Assembly (NCBI RefSeq): GCF_014297465.1
Contig: NZ_JACORT010000012.1
Coordinates: 62,001-126,000 of the forward strand
Reading direction: 5' to 3'
DNA: 64,000 bases
Source of the DNA: Ramlibacter cellulosilyticus
GTDB lineage: Bacteria > Pseudomonadota > Gammaproteobacteria > Burkholderiales > Burkholderiaceae_C
Made by a program: the position numbers and the translations under genes. The notes under the pieces are model-generated. The model searched no databases. It saw only the letters and a list, made by a program, of their open reading frames with translations, and was not told the origin of the DNA. Of this stretch, positions 9,152 through 19,800 are shown piece after piece. Each line of letters begins with the position of its first letter. Position 1 is the stretch's first letter.

Positions 9152-10093
9152 ATGAGCGGAAAACCCACTTCCGGCGGTTTCGAGAAAACCCCCGGCTGGC
9201 TCGACTGGTACAGCGGTCCGACCAAGCCGCAGTTCCAGCTGCCCGCCAACGCCGTCGACGCGCACTGCCACGTCTTCGGCCCGGGCGAACAGTTCCCGTA
9301 CGCGCCCGAGCGCAAGTACACGCCGTGCGACGCGAGCTGGCAGCAGCTGTTCGCGCTGCGCGACCACCTCGGATTCGCCAAGAACGTGATCGTGCAGGCC
9401 ACGTGCCACGGCGCGGACAACCGCGCGCTGGTCGATGCGCTGCAGCGCGCCAACGGCAAGGCCAAGGGCGTGGCGACGGTGAAGCGTTCGGTCACCGACC
9501 AGGAACTGCAGGCCATGCACGCCGCCGGCGTGCGCGGCGTGCGCTTCAACTTCGTCAAGCGGCTGGTGGACTTCACGCCCAAGGACGAACTGATGGAGAT
9601 CGCCGGCCGCATCTCGAAGCTCGGTTGGCACGTCGTCATCTACTTCGAGGCGGTGGACCTGCCCGAGCTCTGGGACTTCTTCACCGGGCTGCCGACGACC
9701 GTCGTGGTGGACCACATGGGCCGTCCCGACGTGAGCAAGCCGATCGACGGACCCGAGTTCGAGCTGTTCCTCAAGTTCATGCGCGAGCACCCGAACGTGT
9801 GGAGCAAGGTGAGCTGCCCCGAGCGCCTGTCGGTTTCCGGCCCGCCCGCGCTGAATGGAGAGCGCAACGCCTATCGCGACGTCGTGCCTTTCGCGCGCAA
9901 GGTCGTCGAGACCTTTCCCGACCGCGTGCTGTGGGGCACCGACTGGCCGCACCCGAACCTGAAGGGCCACATGCCCGACGACGGGCTGCTGGTGGACTTC
10001 ATCCCGCACATCGCGCCGACGAAGGAACTGCAGCAGAAGCTGCTGGTGGACAACCCCAACCGGCTGTACTGGCCGGAAGAGGGCGGCAAGTGA
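9152..10093 (+). CDS. ligI: 2-pyrone-4,6-dicarboxylate hydrolase
   Basis: A 313-residue amidohydrolase. Key features are DAHCHVFGPG near residues 36-45 (His38, His40), YAPERKYTP, a substrate-binding GVRGVRFNFVKRL, VVDHMGRPD, and the catalytic WGTDWPHPN. LigI opens the lactone ring of PDC to 4-oxalomesaconate. PDC comes from CHMS oxidation by LigC, or directly from gallate cleavage. Its stop overlaps the GTG start of the tannase-family gene (GTGA), so the two are coupled. Confidence 0.93.
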   Translation: MSGKPTSGGFEKTPGWLDWYSGPTKPQFQLPANAVDAHCHVFGPGEQFPYAPERKYTPCDASWQQLFALRDHLGFAKNVIVQATCHGADNRALVDALQRANGKAKGVATVKRSVTDQELQAMHAAGVRGVRFNFVKRLVDFTPKDELMEIAGRISKLGWHVVIYFEAVDLPELWDFFTGLPTTVVVDHMGRPDVSKPIDGPEFELFLKFMREHPNVWSKVSCPERLSVSGPPALNGERNAYRDVVPFARKVVETFPDRVLWGTDWPHPNLKGHMPDDGLLVDFIPHIAPTKELQQKLLVDNPNRLYWPEEGGK

Positions 10094-11772
10094 GGGCCGG
10101 ACTTTTTCTCGCCGCCGCTGGCGCGCTGGCGGTGCTGGCCGGCTGCGGCCAGGTGCCGAAGGCCACCGCGCTCGGCTCCAACCCGCCCGGCTTCTGCGGC
10201 AACCTCGCGGGTCAGGCCATCCACCCGAACCACATCGGCCTGCCGAGCAACGGCGCGAAGATCGATTCGGCGGTGCTGGTGACGGCCTCCACCGCGAGCA
10301 CGCTGGAGCGCGGCCCCACGCCCGCCGCCACCATCGTCCCGGCGCTGCCCGCACGCTGCAAGGTGCTGGGCCACATCGCCCCGGTCGACCCGAACGCGCC
10401 GCCGATCCACTTCCAGGTGAACCTGCCGGTGGCGTGGAACGGCCGTTCCGTGCAGTACGGCGGCGGCGGCTTCAACGGCGTGCTGATCACCGGCGAGGCG
10501 CTCGTGCCGGCCGCGCGGTACGACCAGCCCGGGCCGCTGGCGCAGGGCTACGTCACCTACGGCACCGACTCCGGCCACCAGAACAAGCCCGGCGAGCCAC
10601 CGCAGGCTTTCGCGCTGAACGACGAGGCGCTGGTGAACTTCGCCCACGCCTCGTACAAGAAAGTGCGCGACGTGGCCGTGTACCTGATGAAGGTGTCGTA
10701 CGGCCAGGGACCGCGCAAGCTGTACTTCGTGGGCAGCTCCGAAGGGGGCCGCGAAGGGCTGACGATGGCGCAGCGCTACCCGAAGGACTTCGACGGCATC
10801 TTCAGCCGCGTGCCCGTGATCCACTGGACGGGCCTGCAGCACGCCGGCCTGCGCGACGGGCTCGCGCTCACGGGCGCGGGCTGGATCAACCCCGCGCAGG
10901 TGAAGCTGGTGCACGAGGCGGTGCTGGGCGCCTGCGACACGGCCGACGGCGTCGCCGACGGGCTCGTGTCCGACCCGGTGGCCTGCCGCACGCGCTTCGA
11001 CGTGAACAAGCTGCGCTGCGTCGGCACGCCCGGCGACAACTGCCTGACCGAAGCGCAGATCCGCGCCGTGCAGACGCTGCATTCGCGACTGGACCTCGGC
11101 GTGGAGCTCGCCAACGGCCTCACCAGCTACCCGGGCCGCGGCCCGAGCGGCGAGGGTACGCCGTCCTTCGGTCCCACTGGCGGCTGGCAAGCCTGGTGGA
11201 CGGGCACGCAGGCGCCGGCCTTCCCGCCCGTGCAGGCGAACGGCATCGCCTGGTTCTACGGCGCGGGCGCGATCCAGTACTTCTATGCCCGCAACCCGAA
11301 CGCCGACCTGCGCAGCTACCGCATCCAGGACCACCTGCCGCGCGCGCGCGAAGTGTCGGCGCTGATGGACTCCACCAACCCGGACCTCTCCGCCTTCCGC
11401 GCCGCGGGCGGCAAGCTGATCCTGCTGGAGAACCTCGGCGACTACGCGCAGAGCCCGTATGCCGGCCTCGAATACCACCAGGCCGTGGTGCAGCGCATGG
11501 GCCGTGCTACCGTCGATGGCTTCTTCAAGGCCTTCACGGCGCCCAACGTGGACCACGTGGGCACCGGCGGACCCGCGAATGCCGACCTTTTCCCGGCGCT
11601 CGTCGCCTGGGTGGAGGAAGGGCGGGCACCGACCGGCCTCGTGCTGGTCGAACAGGATGCGAAGCCGCCGTTCGCGGTGAAGCGCAGCCGGCCCCTGTGC
11701 GAATGGCCGCAAGTGCCGCGCTACCGCGCCGGCGACCCCAACGCGGCGGCGAGCTTCGCCTGCCTGCAATGA
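10090..11772 (+). CDS. Tannase/feruloyl-esterase family lipoprotein
   Basis: A 560-residue serine esterase. I chose GTG 10090, inside the ligI stop, because it gives a short lipoprotein signal with lipobox LAGC (Cys19). The frame is open further upstream but only as a ligI shadow. The nucleophile motif GSSEGG places Ser217, and a late NVDHVGTGG supplies the likely catalytic His. A calcium-loop-like CDTADGVADGLVSDP region and scattered cysteines fit the family. It would hydrolyse galloyl or hydroxycinnamoyl esters in the periplasm, releasing gallate or related acids. Being inside the lig operon supports gallate or protocatechuate esters as substrates. Confidence 0.85.
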   Translation: MRAGLFLAAAGALAVLAGCGQVPKATALGSNPPGFCGNLAGQAIHPNHIGLPSNGAKIDSAVLVTASTASTLERGPTPAATIVPALPARCKVLGHIAPVDPNAPPIHFQVNLPVAWNGRSVQYGGGGFNGVLITGEALVPAARYDQPGPLAQGYVTYGTDSGHQNKPGEPPQAFALNDEALVNFAHASYKKVRDVAVYLMKVSYGQGPRKLYFVGSSEGGREGLTMAQRYPKDFDGIFSRVPVIHWTGLQHAGLRDGLALTGAGWINPAQVKLVHEAVLGACDTADGVADGLVSDPVACRTRFDVNKLRCVGTPGDNCLTEAQIRAVQTLHSRLDLGVELANGLTSYPGRGPSGEGTPSFGPTGGWQAWWTGTQAPAFPPVQANGIAWFYGAGAIQYFYARNPNADLRSYRIQDHLPRAREVSALMDSTNPDLSAFRAAGGKLILLENLGDYAQSPYAGLEYHQAVVQRMGRATVDGFFKAFTAPNVDHVGTGGPANADLFPALVAWVEEGRAPTGLVLVEQDAKPPFAVKRSRPLCEWPQVPRYRAGDPNAAASFACLQ

Positions 11773-11786
11773 CACGAGGAGGCTGA

Positions 11787-13981
<2,195 letters not shown>

Positions 13982-13991
13982 ACCCTCGTGG

Positions 13992-14024
13992 ATTCCCGCC
14001 TGCGCGGGAATGACGGAGATTTTT
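13992..14024 (+). terminator. Hairpin with T-run after ligC
   Basis: An 8-bp perfect stem ATTCCCGC/GCGGGAAT (13992-13999 and 14004-14011) with loop CTGC is followed eight bases later by TTTTT (14020-14024). The stem is also the core of a common intergenic GTCATTCCCGC-type repeat. The distance to the T-run makes it a weak intrinsic terminator. Confidence 0.5.
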
Positions 14025-14084
14025 CGTCATCCCCGCCCCCTTCGTCATCCCCGCCCCCTTCGTCATCCCCGCGAAGGCGGGGAC
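14023..14084. repeat. 18-bp tandem repeat ending in a GTCATCCCCGC palindrome
   Basis: TTCGTCATCCCCGCCCCC occurs at 14023-14040 and 14041-14058. A third copy from 14059 turns into the palindrome CCCCGC-GAAG-GCGGGG (to about 14082). It appears to derive from the same intergenic repeat as the hairpin at 13992. Confidence 0.8.
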
Positions 14085-14101
14085 CCAGGGCTCCCCAGGA
14101 A

Positions 14102-14123
14102 GCGCCGCACCTGCGGCGCTTTT
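14102..14123 (+). terminator. Strong rho-independent terminator
   Basis: The stem GCGCCGCA/TGCGGCGC (14102-14109 and 14112-14119) closes a 2-base loop and runs directly into TTTT (14120-14123). It ends the lig operon before the AI-2E permease gene. Confidence 0.75.
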
Positions 14124-14326
14124 CACGTCTGACCGCCCCCGACAGCACGTCCCCGCGACAATAATCCCTGCACCAGGCCGCGATCGGCCGGCCAGGGATC
14201 TCCCCCATCACCTCAGCCCCGTCATCCACTGCCTCGCGGATCATCGCGGCGACCTGCGTCCTGGCGCTGCTGTACGTCGGGCAGGACATCCTTGCCCCCC
14301 TCGCGCTGGCCGGGGTCCTCAGCCTG

Positions 14327-16078
14327 GTGCTGGCCCCCCTCAAGCGCAAGCTGGCGCGCGGCGGGATCGGGCAGGTGGCGGGCGCCGCCCTCTCCGTCCT
14401 GGTCGCGGCTGCGTGCATCGCGTTGGCGGGCATCTTCATCACGTCGCAGTTCATTGCCGTCGCCACGGACCTTCCCCGGTACAAGGAAGCCGTTCGCGCC
14501 AAGTTGCAGCACGTCATGGACGTGACCGTCCGCCCCCTGGAGCGGATCCATTCGGAAATCGCCGGCGTCGTTCCGCAGGATCCCGCCTCGGCCGCGGGCC
14601 ACCCGAAGGCGCAGCCGCACCCTGCCGGACCGCCGCCTCCCACGTCGTCGGAAGGCCTGCCGCCGCAAGGAAGCACCGCGGCCGTGGTCTTCTCGTCGCT
14701 GTGGGGGCCCGTGTCGCAGGCCGGCATCGTGCTGGTGCTGCTGGTGTTCATCCTGGTGGGCCACGAGACCCTGAGGGAACGGATGATCCGCCTGGCGGGC
14801 GAGGCCGAGGTGGGCAGGACCATGCAGGCCATCGAGGACGCAGCCCAGGGCGTGGCGCGCTTCTTCTTCTCGCAGCTGGTGGTGAATGCGACGTTCGGCC
14901 TCGTGCTGGCCCTCGCGCTCTGGCTGGTCGGCGTGCCGCATGCCGCGCTGTGGGGCGCCCTGGGGGGACTCGCCCGGTTCATTCCTTATGTCGGCGCGCT
15001 CGGCGCCGGCGCCGTGATCGCCGCTTTCGCGGCCGCGGTCGATCCGGGCTGGTCGCTGATGCTCTGGAGCATCGGCTGCTACGTGGTCCTCGAGGTGCTG
15101 GTCGCCCATTTCGTCGAACCGCAGGTGTATGGGCAAAGCGCCGGCCTCGCGCCGCTGGGCGTGATCGTCTCCGCGCTCTTCTGGGGCGCCATGTGGGGTC
15201 CGCTGGGCCTGCTGCTCTCCACGCCGATGACGCTGTGCCTCGTCGTGGCGGGGCGGCACATCCGCACCCTGGAGCCGATCACCATCATCTTCGGCGAGAC
15301 CCCGGGCCTGACCGAGGGCCTGCGCCTGTACCAGCAGGCATTGACCGGGGAGCCGCAGAACATCGTCGCGCCGGCGCGCCGCTATCTGCGCCGCAGCAAT
15401 TTTGCGCGCTATTGCGACCAGGTCCTGCTGCCTGCCCTTGCGCTGGCCTCCGCCGACGCGAAGCAGGCACGCATCGAAAGGGACCAGCTGGAGAGGGTGC
15501 GCCTCACGATACGGCGGGCGATGGACGTGCTCGCCCGGAACGCGCCGGCCGGCGACGCCAGCCGGCGCCGCCGCTCGGCGTCGCTGCTCGATGCGGACGT
15601 CGGCGCGCACCTGGCGGAAGTCCGCGAACAGCGCCTGCGCCTCTGGCCCGGACCCGCCGCGGACGTCAAGACATCGCTGGTGATCTGCGTCGGGCTGGGC
15701 TCCCCGCGCGACGAACTGCTCGGCGCGATGCTGGAGCAGTCGCTTCGCGACGAAGGCATCGCGTCGCGCAGCATCCCGATGGATCTCGATGCGAGCCACG
15801 GTTCGAGCGCCGCGTTCGCATGGAGCGCCCGCGCATCCTCCGGACTGGTCTCGACGGTCGTGCTGGCCTACCCGCTCCAGGAGGACCACGAGATCTGGCA
15901 GTCCCTCTCGCTCCGGGTCCGCGACGCGTTCCCGTATGCGATGGTGCTGACCGTGAAGCCGCCCTACGAGGTGGGGTTGGCCGACGAGATGCTGGTGCGG
16001 GGGCCCGTGGACCTGGTGGTGCGTTCCTTCGCGGAGGTGGTCGCATTCGTGCTCGCGGGGCGGACGACGGCCGCATGA
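14327..16078 (+). CDS. AI-2E family (PerM/TqsA-like) permease with C-terminal cytoplasmic extension
   Basis: From GTG 14327 the protein has 583 residues. The family pattern already begins upstream: the same frame from about 14207 reads a first membrane helix (LALLYVGQDILAPLALAGVLSLVL), yet has no ATG, GTG or TTG after the stop at 14162. The true start is therefore unclear: a non-canonical codon or a sequence error. The body has multiple helices, a periplasmic loop rich in Pro, FSQLVVNATFGLVLALALWLVGVPHAALWG, and GLLLSTPMTLCLVVAGRH. After about residue 330 comes a roughly 250-residue cytoplasmic domain, unlike short PerM proteins. Transport substrate unknown. Confidence 0.8.
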   Translation: MLAPLKRKLARGGIGQVAGAALSVLVAAACIALAGIFITSQFIAVATDLPRYKEAVRAKLQHVMDVTVRPLERIHSEIAGVVPQDPASAAGHPKAQPHPAGPPPPTSSEGLPPQGSTAAVVFSSLWGPVSQAGIVLVLLVFILVGHETLRERMIRLAGEAEVGRTMQAIEDAAQGVARFFFSQLVVNATFGLVLALALWLVGVPHAALWGALGGLARFIPYVGALGAGAVIAAFAAAVDPGWSLMLWSIGCYVVLEVLVAHFVEPQVYGQSAGLAPLGVIVSALFWGAMWGPLGLLLSTPMTLCLVVAGRHIRTLEPITIIFGETPGLTEGLRLYQQALTGEPQNIVAPARRYLRRSNFARYCDQVLLPALALASADAKQARIERDQLERVRLTIRRAMDVLARNAPAGDASRRRRSASLLDADVGAHLAEVREQRLRLWPGPAADVKTSLVICVGLGSPRDELLGAMLEQSLRDEGIASRSIPMDLDASHGSSAAFAWSARASSGLVSTVVLAYPLQEDHEIWQSLSLRVRDAFPYAMVLTVKPPYEVGLADEMLVRGPVDLVVRSFAEVVAFVLAGRTTAA

Positions 16079-16462
16079 GGCGCATGCCGTGCCTCGTTCC
16101 CCTTTCCCGTCCCGTCGTCGCGAAGGGGCGCTTCGCCCGGTGCCGGGCTCCCGCCTGGCTTCTCGTCCTCGTCCTGTCCCATGTAGGGCAGGACACTTTC
16201 CGCCCCGTTGCCGGATCTCGTCCCGGCGCGCGGCAACGTGTCCGGCTCGCGTTCACTGCTGCTGGTGCTGCTCATGCCTGCGCATCCACGTGTGCTACAC
16301 GCCGCGTAGTTAAGTGCATGGAACGAAACTGCGCCGTCGGAGAATTCCGGCAACTTCGTCGGAAGATGCAGCGTCTCACCATCCGCACTCGGGCCGTCAC
16401 GGCTGCGCAGGCGCGCTGTCCGGTCCACCAGGCGCAGAATGGGGGCGACCAGGAGCAGCGCC
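16079..16462. other. Non-coding stretch of about 380 bases
   Basis: I see no convincing gene here. A dyad GTTGCCG...CGGCAAC lies near 16208-16238. The segment 16300-16350 is less GC-rich than the surroundings and probably holds the promoter of the small gene at 16463, but I cannot name -35/-10 boxes with confidence. Confidence 0.5.
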
Positions 16463-16837
16463 ATGGATGAAACGCAAGCACGCCAGATGAGGGACCAGCA
16501 CAGCCGCGACGAGGCGCAGCTGCGCCGATCGCAGCAGGTGGCCGCTGGCGACAGGTTCGCGCCCGTCGAAAGCTCGCCGCAACATGGCGCAGCCCCCCTG
16601 GGCGGCGGGGGAAATGAAGCAGCCGTGGTCGAGGACTACGAGAGGGCGCTGAGCGCTGAACGGTCCGCCTGGGAGCGCTTCCGCTCGCTGCCCCACCGGT
16701 CCGATGCTGCGACGGAGTGGCAGGAATGGCGTTCCGCCGTGGAGGCGCGCGACGGGGCGACGCGTGTGCTGATCAACCATTTCCTGGAAGAGAGGGCGGG
16801 CACGCCGCTCCAGGCTGGCGGCGTCTCAGCCAGGTGA
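16463..16837 (+). CDS. Small hydrophilic protein of unknown function
   Basis: A 124-residue protein, starting at ATG 16463 after AGGAGCAGC; an upstream in-frame ATG at 16439 lacks a ribosome site. It is rich in charged and Gln residues (ETQARQMRDQHSRDEAQLRRSQQ), has a Gly/Pro linker near residues 40-50, and an alpha-helical C-terminal half (EDYERALSAERSAWERFRSL, EWQEWRSAVEARDGATR). No signal or membrane segment. I do not recognise the family. It is convergent with the helicase gene. Confidence 0.6.
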   Translation: MDETQARQMRDQHSRDEAQLRRSQQVAAGDRFAPVESSPQHGAAPLGGGGNEAAVVEDYERALSAERSAWERFRSLPHRSDAATEWQEWRSAVEARDGATRVLINHFLEERAGTPLQAGGVSAR

Positions 16838-16888
16838 AGCTGGCGGCCCGCTGGCAGGCCGCAGCCTTCTTGCCTCCGCCGGCCGCGA

Positions 16889-19800
16889 CTACTGCGGGCC
16901 GGCGCTGCCAGGCTCCATGAAGCTTGCCGGCTGCTGGCGCCGGACCAGGAGCTTCTGGATCTCCCATTGCGCTGGCGGCGCCAGTTCGCGCAGGTAGCGG
17001 ACCTCGCCGCCACTTTGCACCGCGACCGGCACGCCGCCCTCGAACAGCACGCGGTTGCCGGGCAGGCGCGGCAGCTTGTCGCCCGGCGTGACGATGCCGG
17101 CCAGGTTCAGCGGGTCGACGCCCGACACCGCCACGCGTTCGTGGCCGGGCGCCTGCGCCGTCTTGCGCAGGGCCGCGGCGGCTTCCGGCAGCGCGAACTG
17201 TTCGCCCGAGAAGCCGCTGACGAAGCGGCCGCCGCGCACCTCGCCGCGCGCTTCCAGTCGGCGCAGCACGTAGTAGATCTCGCGCCAGGGCGGCAGGCCG
17301 TCCTCGCGTTCCAGCAGCTTGCGGAACACGACGCCGTAGCGGCGCAGCAGCACGCGCGCGACGTGTTCCACGTGCGGCGCCGCCAGGGCACCCGGCGCTT
17401 CGACCGAGGGCCGCGCGCGGCGTGCCAGTGACCACCGGCCCGCATCGTCCATGGGATCGTGCGCGCCGCGCCTGCGCCGCAGCTTGTTGCGCTTGTCCTC
17501 CGGCATCACCAGGGTGCGCAGGCCGGAGAAAGAGTCGCAGGTGACGAGGCCATGCGCCACCAGCTCGGAGAGCGCCTGTTCGACCTGCGTGCCGAGCATG
17601 CGGGCGTCGTGCTGCAGGTCGGCGAAGAAGCTGGCGCCGTGCGTGCGCAGCACTTCCAGCACGGCGCGGGCGGCGCTGGACAGGGCAGCCTCACCGGCCG
17701 GTTCGGCGCCGGCTGCCTGCTGCCAGTGCGGCAGGGCCTCCCGTTCGCACAGCACGATGGGCGTACCGCGGATCGGACCGGTCTTGCGCGCCGCTGCATC
17801 GCCGGCTTCGCTGGGGCGCCACCACACGACGCGGCCGGTGGCACACAGCCTGTCGAGCATGGAGGGCGAGTAGTCGCCCACGCGTGCGGCGAGCAGGTCT
17901 TCCTCCCAGGCGCCGGCCGGCGCGGCATGGCCTTCGAGCTGGCGCAGCACGTCGGCCAGCCCGGCCTCGCCGCTGCGGCGTTCGTCGCCCTCGCTGGTGG
18001 AGAGCTGGTGCCACTGGAACAGGAAGCGCATGAACTGCGCCGGCGCGACGGGCTGGAATTCGGCGCGGCGCTTCTCGCGCGTGGCGCGGTGGATGCGCGC
18101 CAGCAGGCGGCGGTCGCACCATTCGTCCGCGTTCGGCGCGCTGAAGCCGCCGCGCATGACGGCGCCTTCCGCTTCCAGCTGCGCCAGCGTGGCGAGCGCT
18201 TCGTGGCCCGTGATGCCAAGGGGTGCCGCAAGCGTCTGCGCCGTCACGGGCCCCAGCAGGTCCAGGCGCCCGCGCAGGATCTCGCGCAGCGCATCCTCGC
18301 GCGCCGGTTGCGTCGGCGAGACCGGCGCGATGTCGCACGGGTCTTCCGGAAAGATGGCCTGCATCTCGTGCAGCCGCTCCGCCGCGACCAGCAAGCCGCG
18401 CACGCGCGCGATGCGGTGCTGCTGCAGGAGTTCTTCGACGAACGCGGGGTACGGCGCTTCCTCTTCCGCGAGGAAGCCGTGCACCACCAGCGCATCGTGC
18501 AGTTCCTCGGCATCGCGGATCTCGGGCCACGCGTCTTCGCGCACCTGCGCGATCGCCTGCGCATCGAGCTTGCCGACGTCCTGGGGTGTCTGCAGCTCCA
18601 GCGGCCGCGTCTTCACCGCCTTGGTGCGGCGCTCTTCGGCCGCACCGCCGTCCAGGAAGGCATAGGGCTTCGCGTTCAGCACCGCATAGGCCAGCGGCGA
18701 GGGCGAGGAGACGTCGCGCGTGGCCATCGCGATCGCGCCGCTTTCGATGCCGCGCAGCAGCGCCTCGAAGCCATCGATGTCCATCGTCTCGTGCAGGCAG
18801 TCGTAGAGCGTCTGCGCCACCAGGGGATGCTCCGGGATCTCGCGCTCGCCGGCCAGGTTCTCGGCGCAGGCCAGCTGGTCCGGGAAGACCACCGTCAGCA
18901 GGTCCTCCGCATCGGAGCGCTGGAACTGCGGCGGCACCTTGCGCCCGCCGTTCATGCGCCGCACCGCCAGCGACGCCGTGGCGTTCCAGCGCCAGCGCGT
19001 GCCGAACATCGGCGCGTCCAGCAGCGCCTGGACCAGCAGGTCGCGCGCGCCGGCCGGCTTCACGTAATGCCGCAGTTCCTCCAGCGCGAAGCTGTGCGTC
19101 GGCCCGAGCGACAGCACGATGCTGTCCTCCAGCGCGCTGGCCTGCAGCTCGAAATTGAACTTGCGGCACATGCGCTTGCGCAACGCCAGCCCCCAGGCGC
19201 GGTTGATGCGCGAGCCAAAGGGGGAGTGGATCACCAGGTGCGCGTCGCCCACCTCGTCGAAGAAGCGCTCGATCACCACCTGCTTGCGGCTGGGCAGCAC
19301 GCCCAGGGCGCGCTTCGCGGACGCGAGGTACAGCGCCAGCTGCTGCGCCGCCGGAGCGGGCAGGTGCAAGGCCTCGCGCAGCCAGCTTTCGCACGACTCC
19401 ACGCTGTCGCCCAGCAACTGGTCGGCGGTCTCGCACACGCGGGAGACGGCTTCGGACAGTTCGTCGGTGCGGCCCAGCGATTCGCCCAGCCAGAAGGGGA
19501 GGCTGGGCGCTTGGCCGCGCGCGTCCTCCACCAGCACCTTGCCGGTCTCGACCTTCGCGATGCGATAGGACATGTTGCCCAGCTGGAAGACGTCGCCCGG
19601 CAGGCTCTCGAAGGCGAAATCCTCGTTGAGCGTGCCGACCTTGTGGCCCTCGGGCTGCAGCACCACTTCGTAGTCGAACTGGTCGGGGATGACGCCCGCA
19701 TTGGTGACGGCGGCCAGGCGCGCTCCGCGGCGCGCGCGCAGCATGCGGTTCACCGCGTCGTAGTGCAGGTACGCGCCGCGACGTCCGCGCCGCGTGGCAT

